NCBI GenBank assembly: GCA_003709165.1
Contig: RDRZ01000001.1
Span: 62,001 to 126,000, forward strand
Direction: 5' to 3'
Source: Flavobacteriaceae bacterium PRS1
GTDB taxonomy: Bacteria; Bacteroidota; Bacteroidia; Flavobacteriales; Flavobacteriaceae
DNA length: 64,000 bases
The notes beneath the pieces were generated by a model. That model ran no database searches, was not told the DNA's origin, and saw only the letters and a list, made by a program, of their open reading frames with translations. Shown one piece after another: positions 19,334 to 29,890 of the stretch; positions within the stretch are counted from its first letter, which is position 1, and every line of letters starts with the position of its first letter. The translations under genes were made by a program, and so were the position numbers.

Positions 19334-22301
19334 TCAACGTTTTAAAGATGAGGAAACAATTTTCTTAACAACTGTTCCATTACTAGTTGTCAATCTTACA
19401 AAGAATAACTGATTAGCTGCTCTCGACAAATCGATTCTGGTTTTATCTTGAGTGCCTCTAACATAGTTATAATTAATGTCAGATGTTATTAAAGCTCCTT
19501 TAATATCGAATACTTCAATTTTCACATTTGTATCATAATCAAACGAATACTTAATCGTAACTTCTTTATCAAATGGAACTGGATAAGCTGTAAAATCTAC
19601 ACGAGCTGTTTCTGTGCTTACTTTATCTTCGGTACATGCAGCATCTCCACCTTCGTGAGAACCTCCGTTACCTCTATCATCATCACATCTACATACTTCT
19701 TCGCAAACTACAGCGTGAGTAATAATCCAGAATGGTGCAGTTACATTTGTAAATACAACTTTATAATTATAAACATGGTCTAAAGCTCCACTGTTATAAG
19801 TATATTGACCAGGTGCAACAGTTGGAGTGCCATCTATATTTGGATACTTATTATCGCAACCAATATATATATGAGCTTCACTCATTGCGTAATCCATTAT
19901 TCCATCATTAACAACATTTGTTATGTTGTAAGTTACGGTTACTGTAGTTCCTGAATAGTTAACTGTTACTGTACCTACATGAGTACCTCTGTATAAATCA
20001 CAACGTCCTGCACCTGCGTATAAATCTAAAACATGTTCACCTTCTGTATTAATATAATTAGTCCATCCCCAACGTCTAAAATCATCATCTCTGAAACATG
20101 TACTATTGCCATCAACAGTCGCTCCATCTTCACCATCTGTAGTAAATACACCAAATGCTGTTGTACAGTTATCCCAGTCGTCGTAGTATCTAGTTGCTGT
20201 TACTGTTTCAGTATCAGAATTTCCACAATCATCTTCTACATAGAAGGTATATACAGCTTCCTCATAACATCCAAGATCTGTAATTACTGGTACCCCAGAA
20301 GAAATAGTTCCGCCATCTGCGCAATTATCTGTCCAATCAGCCCATAATTCAGTAGGGAATAAATCATTACATAAATCATCAACACTTGGGAAATTGATTA
20401 TTTCTGGATCTATAGTATCAGTTACCGTAATCGTTTGACTCAAGGTCGTTGAGTTATCACAGTTATCCGTAGCTGTTCAGGTTCTTGTCAATGTATAACT
20501 GTCCGCGCAAGCTCCATCTGTTCTGACTTCACCATCATAAACAACTGTAACATCTGAATCACAATTATCTGTCGCACTGGCTTGTCCTACTTCTGGAACT
20601 GAATCACATTCTACATCTGCATCTGCAGGAATTGTTAACTCTGGATCTTCTTCATCAGCATTTAAAGTAAAGGTAGAACTATAAATAGTTTCATTAGGGT
20701 TAGGTTCACAAGTTACTACTGAGTTACAATCGTCCGTTACACTTATTTTAACTGTAAGGCTTCCACCATCACAAACATTACTTGGTGCTACAAGATTGTC
20801 TAAATCTATTACTTGGTCATTTTCATCGGTATAAACAATTACTGGATTTTGTATAGCAGCTGCCGTTACAGCAGTTTTTAGATTTGCTATCCATTGTGTA
20901 AAAGCAGTCCCATCATTACCACAATCTACATTTACATCAGTTGAGTAATCAATTATAATATCAGCTCCAGGATTTAAGGAAACTATAGCTATATCGCTGG
21001 CAGTAAAACCACCACCTAAAGTAGCATTAACCAAATAGGCTCCAGAAGCTGTAACAGAATAAGGATTTCCTACATAATCTGGTGCGTTAACTTCATCAAA
21101 AGTGTAATCGTCTGGGTTTGTTGGATCACCTCCATCATTTAACACACCTATATACCATTCGTAAGTATCAAAAATAAAGTTTGATGTAGCCTCTAAATCT
21201 ACATCAGCTCCTTCATAACAATCTATACTTACATCGGCTACATCAACCTGAACATCTACTACATTTCCAAAATTAAATGGACCTACTAAATCTTTAAGTT
21301 CTGCAGTAAAGGAATCTGAAGATCTTGTTTTAACCATTACACTACCAAAAGAATTAGAACATGGTCCTTGTAATGCACTGGTATCGAAACCAAAAGCAGT
21401 AGCATTAATTGCAATTTCAGCAAGACTAAATGTTGCATATTCGTCTGGATCTGCAATATCTCCTCCACTATCTATTGTTGGCCATGGTGTCCCATTTACT
21501 GGACCACCTGCATTTACCTGTGCCCAAATTGCAGTATCTAGAGGTTGTATTAATGCATAGCCATAAGTTCCTGCGCCATCTCCACCATCATAATGTGGGA
21601 AACCTCCATTACCATCTCCAAAATTAAATGGTATGTTAGGTAGTCCATTCAAATCATCAAGTTCAGCTGCATCTATATCTTCCAAATCCATCCAAACAAA
21701 TATCCTGATATCTGCTACAACACCTCCATTAGTATAATTCACAGACATAATTACATCACCTAATTGAGTAGGGAGTCCATCAGCTGCAAAAACAAATGCG
21801 GTATGGCCTCCTTCGTTACCATAAAATGTTATATTAAGATTGATATCTTGCATATAACGCATCCAACCAAGTTCTTAAGTCTGGATCAACATAAGGACCA
21901 ACTTCAGACATGCCTAGTCTAACAGCAACATTACCACCACTATAAAGATCGGTGGCTTTTAGCCCAGTTGGTATCGCAATTACTCCTCGACCTGATTGAC
22001 CATCGTTAAAATCAAACCAATCATCGGTTCCATCTTGAGGGTTTAACATTGGTGCAGGCCAAAATGTTAAAACATCGGCTTCTACATCGGCATCAATACC
22101 AAAATTGACAATAACAGTTGTTTCCAGTGTTACTGTTTGTGAATACACAAAGTTTCCACCAAACAAAAAAAGCATAACAACACCAAAGCTTGTTATACTT
22201 TTTAAAAATTTAGAACTAAAATTATTTTTAGTCCAAGAAGATGTTGAGGGTTTTACAGTTTTCCCTAGTTGAGTAAAATTGTACATAAACATAGTATTCA
22301 T
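19334..22301 (-). pseudogene. Large secreted protein with T9SS sorting domain, broken by a frameshift and a stop codon
   Basis: Three pieces line up as one gene of about 990 codons. The first has a long signal region (start MNTMFMYNFTQ at 22301, hydrophobic SFGVVMLFLFGGNFVYSQ). It changes frame between 21834 and 21862, where LRTWLDA should continue into YMQDINLNITFYG. The second piece ends at a TGA (20477-20479) in LTRT*TATDNCDNS. Related HYR-like repeats have LTRTWTATD, so TGG became TGA. The same frame then runs on to the end. Repeated motifs (ADADVECDS, DDCNSVVTCEP, TITVTDTIDP) mark Ig-like/HYR adhesin modules. The C-terminus is a T9SS type A domain (FTAYPVPFDKEVTIKY...VKKIVSSSLKR). With two lesions the gene is probably dead. 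Confidence 0.87.
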
Positions 22302-22572
22302 TTTAATTAATAAATTGTTTACATAACAATAAAATAGGCACCGTAGATGAGGGTCTATAACCAATTTTGTTAAACACAAAAATGATTTAACACAAGTATG
22401 TTAAAGAAAATGTAGAAAGAGGCATTTAATTTGCTATTAATCGAATGCTATCAATATAAAAATACTATTAAAACAAGTAAAAGAGAATTACTTTTAATTA
22501 TATTATCTCAAAGTTAAATCTTTTTATTAAAAATCACAAAAAAAATTCTTAACATTTCGATGAACTGCATAT

Positions 22573-24084
22573 TTATTGGTATAATTCGCAAGAATCAATT
22601 TGAAGTGTTTTTATAAATTCTATTGAACTATCTATATCATCGTGTAAAACTCTATCTTTATTTACAAAAGAAACTTCTTTTCTAAAAATGCTTAAAAAAG
22701 ACTCAATAAACTCTGAAGATTTTAAAGGAGCTCTAAATTGTAGTGCTTGTGAGCCATTGAACAATTCGATTGCTAAAATACGTTCTACATTATTTACAAG
22801 TGTATAGGCTTGAGTAGCAGCGTTAGCTCCCATACTTACATGATCTTCCTGACCATTGGAAGAGACTATTGAATCTACACTTGCGGGAGTCGCCAACTGT
22901 TTATTAGCACTCACTATACTTGCTGCTGTATATTGTGGAATCATTAAACCAGAGTTTAAGCCTGGATCATCAACAAGAAAATCAGGAAGTTCACGAAAGC
23001 CAGATACTAATTGGTAGGTTCTTCGCTCTGAAATATTGCCAAGCTCTGCCATTGCAATTTTTAAATAATCTAATGCAAATGCTAAAGGTTGTCCGTGAAA
23101 ATTACCTCCTGAAATGATTTTATCTTCTTCAACAAATATGTTTGGATTATCTGTAACTGAATTAATTTCGGTTACAAATGTTTTTTCAATAAATGTCAAG
23201 GTGTCTTTAGTTGCTCCATGTACTTGTGGAATACATCTGAATGAGTAAGGATCTTGAACATGTTTTTTCTCTTGTGAAATAAGCTCGCTCCCTTTTAAAA
23301 ATTCTCTGATTCTCTCGGCTGTTTTAATCTGCCCATTATGTGGTCGCACCAAGTGCACGAGTTCATCAAAAGGTTCAATCCTACCATCGTAAGCATCGAG
23401 AGACATTGCTCCTATTAAATCGGCAAAATAGGACAGTCTATACGATTTTAATAACAAATGAATTCCGTAAGCACTCATAAATTGTGTACCATTCAAGAGT
23501 GCCAGACCTTCTTTAGATTTAAGTGTAATGGGTTTCCACTTAAATTTTTCAAGTATGTTACTTGCTGAAACAATTTCTCCTTCATACCAAACTTTTCCTT
23601 TACCTATAAGTGGTAAAGCCAAATGAGCCAAAGGAGCTAAATCACCAGAAGCTCCAAGCGAACCTTGTGTATAAACAATTGGGAGAATGTCGTTATTATA
23701 AAAATCAACAAGACGATTAACCGTTTGTAATTGCACACCACTATAACCATAACTCAATGATTGAATTTTTAATAATAACATGAGTTTTACAATCTCTTGA
23801 GGAACTAATTCTCCTGTTCCACAAGCGTGAGACATCATTAAATTTTCTTGCAGTTTAGTAAGATTTTTAGATGAAATTTTAACATTATACAAAGAGCCAA
23901 ACCCGGTATTGATACCATAAATAGGCTCTTTATGGCTTTTCATTTTTTTATCGAGATAGCTTCTGCAATTTTCAATTCTATTAATTGCATCTTCCGATAA
24001 TTTTAGATTCCTGTTGGTTAATATTAAATCGCTGATAGCGTTTAAATCAAGTGGTAGTGTCGATATATAATGATATGATTCCAT
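22573..24084 (-). CDS. hutH: Histidine ammonia-lyase
   Basis: An aromatic amino-acid lyase of about 503 residues. The Ala-Ser-Gly triad that cyclises to the MIO cofactor is in GSLGASGDLAPLAHLALP (about residue 143). NGTQFMSAYG, RPHNGQ, QDPYSFRCIPQVHGA and the C-terminal NGQEDHVSMGANAA motifs fit HutH. It converts histidine to urocanate and ammonia, the first step of histidine breakdown. I chose the ATG at 24084 (MESYHYIS) over the one at 24117 because the extra eleven residues are unlike the family. No other hut gene is adjacent. Tyrosine or phenylalanine lyase activity is less likely but cannot be excluded without the selectivity loop. Confidence 0.92.
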   Translation of the reverse strand: MESYHYISTLPLDLNAISDLILTNRNLKLSEDAINRIENCRSYLDKKMKSHKEPIYGINTGFGSLYNVKISSKNLTKLQENLMMSHACGTGELVPQEIVKLMLLLKIQSLSYGYSGVQLQTVNRLVDFYNNDILPIVYTQGSLGASGDLAPLAHLALPLIGKGKVWYEGEIVSASNILEKFKWKPITLKSKEGLALLNGTQFMSAYGIHLLLKSYRLSYFADLIGAMSLDAYDGRIEPFDELVHLVRPHNGQIKTAERIREFLKGSELISQEKKHVQDPYSFRCIPQVHGATKDTLTFIEKTFVTEINSVTDNPNIFVEEDKIISGGNFHGQPLAFALDYLKIAMAELGNISERRTYQLVSGFRELPDFLVDDPGLNSGLMIPQYTAASIVSANKQLATPASVDSIVSSNGQEDHVSMGANAATQAYTLVNNVERILAIELFNGSQALQFRAPLKSSEFIESFLSIFRKEVSFVNKDRVLHDDIDSSIEFIKTLQIDSCELYQ

Positions 24085-24173
24085 TACTGTTAAAATTGTG
24101 GTCTCAAAATTCAGCATTCAAAAAATTATATCCAAATAAATGTTAATTATAATGCATTTAATCCCTAATATTT

Positions 24174-24181
24174 TATTTTTG
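24174..24181 (+). promoter_or_regulatory. -7 box upstream of the TlpA-like gene
   Basis: TATTTTTG fits TAnnTTTG and lies 29 bases before the ATG at 24210. No clear TTG at the expected distance. Confidence 0.35.
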
Positions 24182-24209
24182 ATTTTTCAAAAACTAAAAC
24201 ATCTCTAAA

Positions 24210-25565
24210 ATGAAAAAATTAATATTGCTCTTTACAGTTTCAATTATAATAGTTTCCTGCAAAAATGAACCTAAAATTGATTATGCATTATTCTCTGGAA
24301 CAATAACAAATCCTGTTGGAGAAGAAATAACTGTAAGTGGAACTGATTTTAATCAAAAGATTACTGTAAATAAAGAAGGTGTTTTTGCTGACACCTTGAA
24401 AATAACACCTGGCTACTACTCCTTTTCTCATGGTAGAGAAAGCTCTACATTTTATTTGACTTCAGGTTATAATCTAAATTTAACTTTGGATACAAAAGAA
24501 TTTGATGAAACAATTACTTATAATGGTGAAGGTTCAGAAAACAATAACTATTTAGCTTTCAAATATCTATACAATGAAGAGAATTCTGCTGATGTGCCTG
24601 TTCTATATGCTATGGAACAGCCTGAATTTTTAGAAGCCATTAAAGTATTATCAAGGTCTAATAATGAGTTTTTAAGTAATGCTGAAATTTTAGATACGGA
24701 TTTTATTGCATTAGAAAAAGAAAGCAACAGCTTTGATTATTTATTGAATTTACAGCAATATAAAAACTATCACGAATATTTTGCTAAAAAAGAAAATGTT
24801 GAAGTGTCTGAAGACTTCACCAAACCATTTAAAGGATTTGATTATGGAAACGATGCAAACTACAAAAGCTTCGCATCTTATAAAAGTCTAGTGCAGAATC
24901 ATTATTCTGCTGCTATTAAAGATAGCGACGATGCCTCTGTTATTTTTGAAGAACTAAAAAGTATTGATGCTTCTGCTTTAAAAGAAGACTTAGTAAAAAT
25001 GCTTAATTATAATATTAGACCTACTAACGAAAAGAATGAAGAACTATACAATGGAATCATGGCATTATCTACAGATGAAGAGTTTAAAACCAAACTTACA
25101 ACTAAATACAAAAAAGTAAAACTTTTAGCCAAAGGCATGGCTTCACCAATCTTTACTAATTATGAAAATCATAAAGGTGGAGAAACATCTCTTGAAGATT
25201 TAAAAGGTAAATATGTATATGTAGATGTTTGGGCAACCTGGTGTGGACCTTGTAAAAGAGAAATCCCTTTTTTAAAAGAAGTTGAGGCTAGTTATCATGG
25301 TAAAAATATTGAGTTTGTTAGTACATCTATAGATAGAGCGAAAGATTATGAAGCTTGGGTTAATATGGTAAATGATAAAGCTTTAGGTGGTATTCAGTTA
25401 TTTGCTGATAGTGATTGGAAATCTAAATTTGTACAAGATTATGCTATTGAAGGTATTCCAAGATTTATCTTGATAGATCCAGAAGGAAATATTGTAACAG
25501 CTGATGCACCAAGACCTTCTGACCCTAAACTAGTCGATCTTTTTGAAGAGTTAGGAATTAAATAA
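24210..25565 (+). CDS. TlpA-like thioredoxin-fold disulfide reductase lipoprotein
   Basis: A 451-residue lipoprotein: MKKLILLFTVSIIIVSCKNE has a lipobox with Cys17. Residues about 25-120 resemble the DUF4369-like beta domain often found before TlpA domains in Bacteroidota. A helical middle region (about 120-310) follows. The C-terminal thioredoxin domain (about 315-451) has the redox motif WATWCGPCKREIPFL (Cys about 345 and 348) and the cis-Pro loop GIPRFILID. It probably reduces or exchanges disulfides at the periplasmic membrane face. The substrate is unknown. The gene converges on the NAD(P)HX repair gene, with 29 bases between. Confidence 0.9.
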   Translation: MKKLILLFTVSIIIVSCKNEPKIDYALFSGTITNPVGEEITVSGTDFNQKITVNKEGVFADTLKITPGYYSFSHGRESSTFYLTSGYNLNLTLDTKEFDETITYNGEGSENNNYLAFKYLYNEENSADVPVLYAMEQPEFLEAIKVLSRSNNEFLSNAEILDTDFIALEKESNSFDYLLNLQQYKNYHEYFAKKENVEVSEDFTKPFKGFDYGNDANYKSFASYKSLVQNHYSAAIKDSDDASVIFEELKSIDASALKEDLVKMLNYNIRPTNEKNEELYNGIMALSTDEEFKTKLTTKYKKVKLLAKGMASPIFTNYENHKGGETSLEDLKGKYVYVDVWATWCGPCKREIPFLKEVEASYHGKNIEFVSTSIDRAKDYEAWVNMVNDKALGGIQLFADSDWKSKFVQDYAIEGIPRFILIDPEGNIVTADAPRPSDPKLVDLFEELGIK

Positions 25566-25594
25566 TCATAATTAAAAAATACTTAAAAATCTCA

Positions 25595-27148
25595 TCATTT
25601 GGGAGTGTTAATGTTTTCTTCTTTTGGTAGTTCTTCATCTTGTTCAAACAAATCTAAATACGCTTCGCCTAAATATTCTATAATATGGCTTGAAATTAAC
25701 GATTCATTACCAATATCTTCAACAGCAATATCGGCAGCTTTACCATGTAAATACACTCCGAAAATAGTGGCTTCAAGGGATGTATATTTTTGAGATATCA
25801 ATCCTGTAATAATTCCTGTTAAAACATCACCACTTCCAGCAGTTGCCATTCCTGGATTTCCTGTTGAATTGATATATAATTTATCTTTAAAAACAGTGAT
25901 AGTATTTGCTCCTTTAATAACTACTATAACTTTGTGCTTTTTAGAAAATGTTTTTACTTTATTAAGTTTATCAAAATCATCTTTCCATTTTCCAATTAAG
26001 CGTTCCAATTCTTTAGGATGTGGAGTTAGTACAGTATTCTTTGGCAAGTGTTTTAAAAGTGATTTCTTTTTGGAAAGAATATTTAATCCGTCTGCATCAA
26101 TAACTAATGGCATTTTATTTTGTTTCAAAAACACTTCAAAAGCATCAATGGTTTTAGTATGTGTGCCAAGCCCTACTCCAATACCAATAACAGTTGGCTT
26201 AATATTAAAATCTATTTTTGAAATATAATCTTCATTTTTATCTGTAATAACCATTGCTTCTGGAAACGAAGCTTGTAAAATAGTATAACCACATTTTGGA
26301 ATATAAGCTGTAATTAATCCTGCTCCTGTACTTAATGCAGCTCTGCTTGTTAGAGTAACTGCTCCAATTTTGCCATAACTGCCTCCAATAATCAAGCTAT
26401 GACCAAAATGTCCTTTATGCGAAAACTTATCTCGAGGTTTATAAATTGAAAGCACTTCATATTTCTCAATGAACTCTACTTCTGTTTCAATTTCAGATAA
26501 ATATTCTTCGTCAATACTAATATCTAAGACGCTCCATTGAGTCACAAATTTTGCTGTTTCAGGTAAAAAGAAAACTAATTTTGGAGATACAAAGCTCAAT
26601 GTATAATCCGACCAAACTACTGCATTTTCATCTTCAGGAATTTTATCAGTATATAATCCTGAAGGCATATCGATAGATACCGTAAATGCTTTCGACGTAT
26701 TAAAATGCTGAAACAGTGCTTTAACCCAATCGTCGGCTGGTCGGTTTAATCCAATACCAAAAACAGCATCAACTATAATATCGTCTTTATCAATCGTCGG
26801 AAATTCTTCTTTACAACTTAATAATAGTGGCCAATCGTGTGTAACATTTTTAATCTTATCGTAATTAATTAGAAAATCTTTAGACCGTTTATCGCTGCAA
26901 TTCACGACATAAGTCAATACATTATAACCATGAGTTATTAAATGTCGTGCTAAAACCAAACCATCTCCTCCATTATTTCCAATCCCACAGAACACACGAA
27001 TTGGCACTTGTGCTCCTTGCATACGCTTGTGTAACCAATTAAAAATTTGGATTCCAGCTCGCTCCATTAAATCAGCAGACGAAATATTTTGCTTTTCAAT
27101 AGTTATTTTATCTCCTTGATAGATTTGTTCTTTTGAAAGTATTTTCAT
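25595..27148 (-). CDS. nnr: Bifunctional NAD(P)H-hydrate epimerase / ADP-dependent dehydratase
   Basis: A 517-residue fusion repairing hydrated NAD(P)H. The N-terminal epimerase half (about 1-215) has GIGNNGGDGLVLARHL and VDAVFGIGLNRP. The C-terminal ribokinase-like dehydratase half (about 230-505) has HSLIIGGSYGKIGAV, NTVLTPHPKELERL and GNPGMATAGSGDVLTGIITGL. The first half interconverts R- and S-NAD(P)HX. The second dehydrates the S form with ADP (or ATP) as cosubstrate. Length and domain order match the usual Nnr/YjeF fusion. It stands alone on this strand; no promoter was found upstream. Confidence 0.93.
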   Translation of the reverse strand: MKILSKEQIYQGDKITIEKQNISSADLMERAGIQIFNWLHKRMQGAQVPIRVFCGIGNNGGDGLVLARHLITHGYNVLTYVVNCSDKRSKDFLINYDKIKNVTHDWPLLLSCKEEFPTIDKDDIIVDAVFGIGLNRPADDWVKALFQHFNTSKAFTVSIDMPSGLYTDKIPEDENAVVWSDYTLSFVSPKLVFFLPETAKFVTQWSVLDISIDEEYLSEIETEVEFIEKYEVLSIYKPRDKFSHKGHFGHSLIIGGSYGKIGAVTLTSRAALSTGAGLITAYIPKCGYTILQASFPEAMVITDKNEDYISKIDFNIKPTVIGIGVGLGTHTKTIDAFEVFLKQNKMPLVIDADGLNILSKKKSLLKHLPKNTVLTPHPKELERLIGKWKDDFDKLNKVKTFSKKHKVIVVIKGANTITVFKDKLYINSTGNPGMATAGSGDVLTGIITGLISQKYTSLEATIFGVYLHGKAADIAVEDIGNESLISSHIIEYLGEAYLDLFEQDEELPKEENINTPK

Positions 27149-27274
27149 CTTTTAAAATCCAATTGTCAATTTGATATTATTTTTTCACGAATATTAGAAT
27201 TGTCTATAAAAAGCATTCATTTAAAAATTATGTGCAAAAAAATATCTTTAATTTTTTTATCAGAGTAAAAGTAA

Positions 27275-27282
27275 TACATTTG
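27275..27282 (+). promoter_or_regulatory. -7 box of the threonine operon
   Basis: TACATTTG is a full match to TAnnTTTG, 33 bases before the thrA ATG. No TTG at the usual spacing and no leader peptide or attenuator hairpin is visible between it and thrA. Confidence 0.45.
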
Positions 27283-27314
27283 GTTTTAAACATGTTCAAT
27301 GTATACCGTATAAA

Positions 27315-29792
27315 ATGAAAGTTTTAAAATTTGGAGGAACTTCAGTAGGATCAGCAAAAAACATCAATAAAGTTATTAGCATTTTAAAAAATTATGCTGA
27401 AAAAGACACTGTTATTTGTGTGGTTTCTGCCGTTGGTGGTATTACTGACAAACTCATTGCAGTTGGTGAATTGGCAAAAAATAAAAATGAAAATTATACA
27501 GATGCTTTTAATGAAATAAAACAAATTCATACAGATATTATTTCTGAATTAATCCCAAGTCATCCCGATAACTATCGGGACAAAAGTGTCATAATTCAAG
27601 TTGAAGAAAGGTTGAAAGAACTAAAAAACTTGCTTGATGGCATCTATTTAATAAATGAAATTTCGCCTAAAACTACAGATAAATTATTAAGTTTTGGAGA
27701 GTTATTATCTTCGTATATTATTTCTGAAACTTTAAAAAGCAGATCTATTAATTTAGAATTAAAAAACGCACAAGAGCTTATTATAACCAATTCCAATTTC
27801 ACTAAAGCTGAAATATATTATACTATTACAAATACTAAAATTCAAGATTATTTTAAAACTAATCATTCTAAAATTACAATACTTCCTGGATTTATTTCAA
27901 AATCTAAAAGTGGAGAAATAACAACACTTGGTCGTGGTGGATCGGACTTTACAGCTGCAGTTATTGCTTCGGCTTTAAAAGTAGAACATCTTGAAATATG
28001 GACAGACGTAAGTGGTATGTACACTGCAAATCCAAAAATAGTTAAGCAGGCATTTCCTATTAAATCCATATCGTATCAAGAAGCTATGGAGTTATCACAT
28101 TTTGGTGCTAAAGTGATATATCCACCAACATTGCAGCCTGTCTTGGATTTAAACATTCCTATTTTAATAAAAAATACTCTAGAGCCAAATGCAAGCGGGA
28201 CACTTATTTCTAGCCGAATTACAAACGGTAAAACTTCTATAAATGGTAATACTCCAGTAAAAGGAATTAGTAATATAAACAATATTGCTCTTTTTACACT
28301 ACAAGGTAATGGAATGGTCGGTATTCCAGGGTTTTCTAAACGTTTATTCGAAACTTTAGCTCATGAAAAAATTAATGTTATTCTTATAACCCAAGCTTCT
28401 TCTGAGCATTCTATTTGCTTCGGAATTGATGTTAAAGATGCAGTTATAGCTAAGACCACAATTGATATTACTTTCGAAAACGAAATTTCACTTCATAAAA
28501 TAGATCCAATTATTGTAGAAAAAGACTTGACAATTATTGCTCTTATTGGTGATAATATGAAAAATCATCAAGGCATTAGTGGCAAAATGTTTAGCACTTT
28601 AGGTAAAAACAATATTAATGTAAGAGCTATTGCACAAGGTGCTTCCGAAAAAAATATTTCAGCAGTTATTTCCGAGAAGGACGTTAAAAAAGCATTAAAC
28701 TCTTTGCACGAAGTATTTTTTGAAGGCAACATAAAACGACTCAATGTATTTATTACAGGAGTCGGAAACGTAGGCGAAAAATTAGTAGAACAAATAAAAC
28801 AGCAAGAACAATACCTAAAAGATAAACTCAAAATTAATTTAAGAGTCGTAGGAATATCCAATTCAAGAACAATGGTTTTTAACGAAGAAGGTATAACATT
28901 GGACTCATGGAAAAAACAATTGCAGCAAGGAGAAAAAGCATCGTTACAAAGTTTTCTTAATTCTGTAAAACAACTCAACTTGCGTAATAGTATTTTTGTA
29001 GATGTCACATCAAATTCAGATGTAGCGAATCTGTATCCCGAATATCTTAAACAAAGTATTGCAGTAGTAGCTTGTAATAAAATTGCATGCTCAAATGATT
29101 TTAAAGATTATAAACGTCTTAAAAATCTATCGCTTAAATACAACTCTCCTTTTTTATTCGAAACCAATGTTGGCGCAGGATTGCCTGTAATCGATACGCT
29201 AAATAATTTGATAGCTTCTGGAGATAAGATTACCTCAATTAAAGCTGTCTTATCTGGAAGTTTAAATTTTGTTTTTAATAATTTTGATGATACAAAACAC
29301 TTTCACGACATTGTTAAGCAAGCGCAAGAAGAAGGTTATACTGAACCTGATCCAAGAATAGATTTAAGTGGTGTTGATGTTGCACGAAAAATATTAATTC
29401 TTGCACGTGAAAGTGGTACTGAAATGAATTTAAAAGACATCGAAAATATTTCATTTTTAACCAAATCAAATTTGGAAAGCAATTCGGTTGTGGATTTTTA
29501 TGCAACTTTAATTAAAGACGAAGCACATTTTCAGAAACTGCTTGCTTCGGCTAAAACAAAGAACTGTCAGTTGAAATATGTAGCAGAATTTAATAAGGGC
29601 AAAGCAAAAGTTGGTTTACAGGAAATTCCTGAAGGACATCCATTCTATAATTTAGAAGGAAAAGACAATATCGTAATGTTTTATACTGAACGTTATCCGG
29701 AACAACCTATGATTATTAAAGGCGCTGGCGCTGGAGCAGATGTTACGGCCTCCGGTTTGTTCGCAGATATAATTAGAATTGGAAATAATTAA
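27315..29792 (+). CDS. thrA: Bifunctional aspartate kinase / homoserine dehydrogenase I
   Basis: An 825-residue fusion. The aspartokinase half starts MKVLKFGGTSVGSAKNI and has TTLGRGGSDFTA. Two ACT domains (about 320-460) are the usual site of threonine feedback control. The homoserine dehydrogenase half has the NAD(P) motif FITGVGNVGEKLVEQI and AVLSGSLNFVFN...ARKILILARE. It catalyses the first and third steps from aspartate to threonine. It heads a thrA-thrB-thrC order; the aspartate-semialdehyde dehydrogenase gene is not in the window. Feedback control by threonine is inferred from the family. Confidence 0.96.
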   Translation: MKVLKFGGTSVGSAKNINKVISILKNYAEKDTVICVVSAVGGITDKLIAVGELAKNKNENYTDAFNEIKQIHTDIISELIPSHPDNYRDKSVIIQVEERLKELKNLLDGIYLINEISPKTTDKLLSFGELLSSYIISETLKSRSINLELKNAQELIITNSNFTKAEIYYTITNTKIQDYFKTNHSKITILPGFISKSKSGEITTLGRGGSDFTAAVIASALKVEHLEIWTDVSGMYTANPKIVKQAFPIKSISYQEAMELSHFGAKVIYPPTLQPVLDLNIPILIKNTLEPNASGTLISSRITNGKTSINGNTPVKGISNINNIALFTLQGNGMVGIPGFSKRLFETLAHEKINVILITQASSEHSICFGIDVKDAVIAKTTIDITFENEISLHKIDPIIVEKDLTIIALIGDNMKNHQGISGKMFSTLGKNNINVRAIAQGASEKNISAVISEKDVKKALNSLHEVFFEGNIKRLNVFITGVGNVGEKLVEQIKQQEQYLKDKLKINLRVVGISNSRTMVFNEEGITLDSWKKQLQQGEKASLQSFLNSVKQLNLRNSIFVDVTSNSDVANLYPEYLKQSIAVVACNKIACSNDFKDYKRLKNLSLKYNSPFLFETNVGAGLPVIDTLNNLIASGDKITSIKAVLSGSLNFVFNNFDDTKHFHDIVKQAQEEGYTEPDPRIDLSGVDVARKILILARESGTEMNLKDIENISFLTKSNLESNSVVDFYATLIKDEAHFQKLLASAKTKNCQLKYVAEFNKGKAKVGLQEIPEGHPFYNLEGKDNIVMFYTERYPEQPMIIKGAGAGADVTASGLFADIIRIGNN

Positions 29793-29851
29793 ATAAGTAT
29801 GCAGTTTACAGTATTCAGTAAGAAGTAAAAAAAGAAAAAATCACTTAATAA

Positions 29852-29887
29852 TTTTCCTTTAGGGAAAATGTCCGAAGGACAAAAGGG
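29852..29887. repeat. Palindromic intergenic repeat, family B copy 1, abutting thrB
   Basis: Two small palindromes in a row: TTTTCCTTTAGGGAAAA and GTCCGAAGGAC, followed by AAAAGGG and then the thrB ATG three bases later. A similar element stands before the gene at 61424 (61387-61422). Confidence 0.6.
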
Positions 29888-29890
29888 CTT

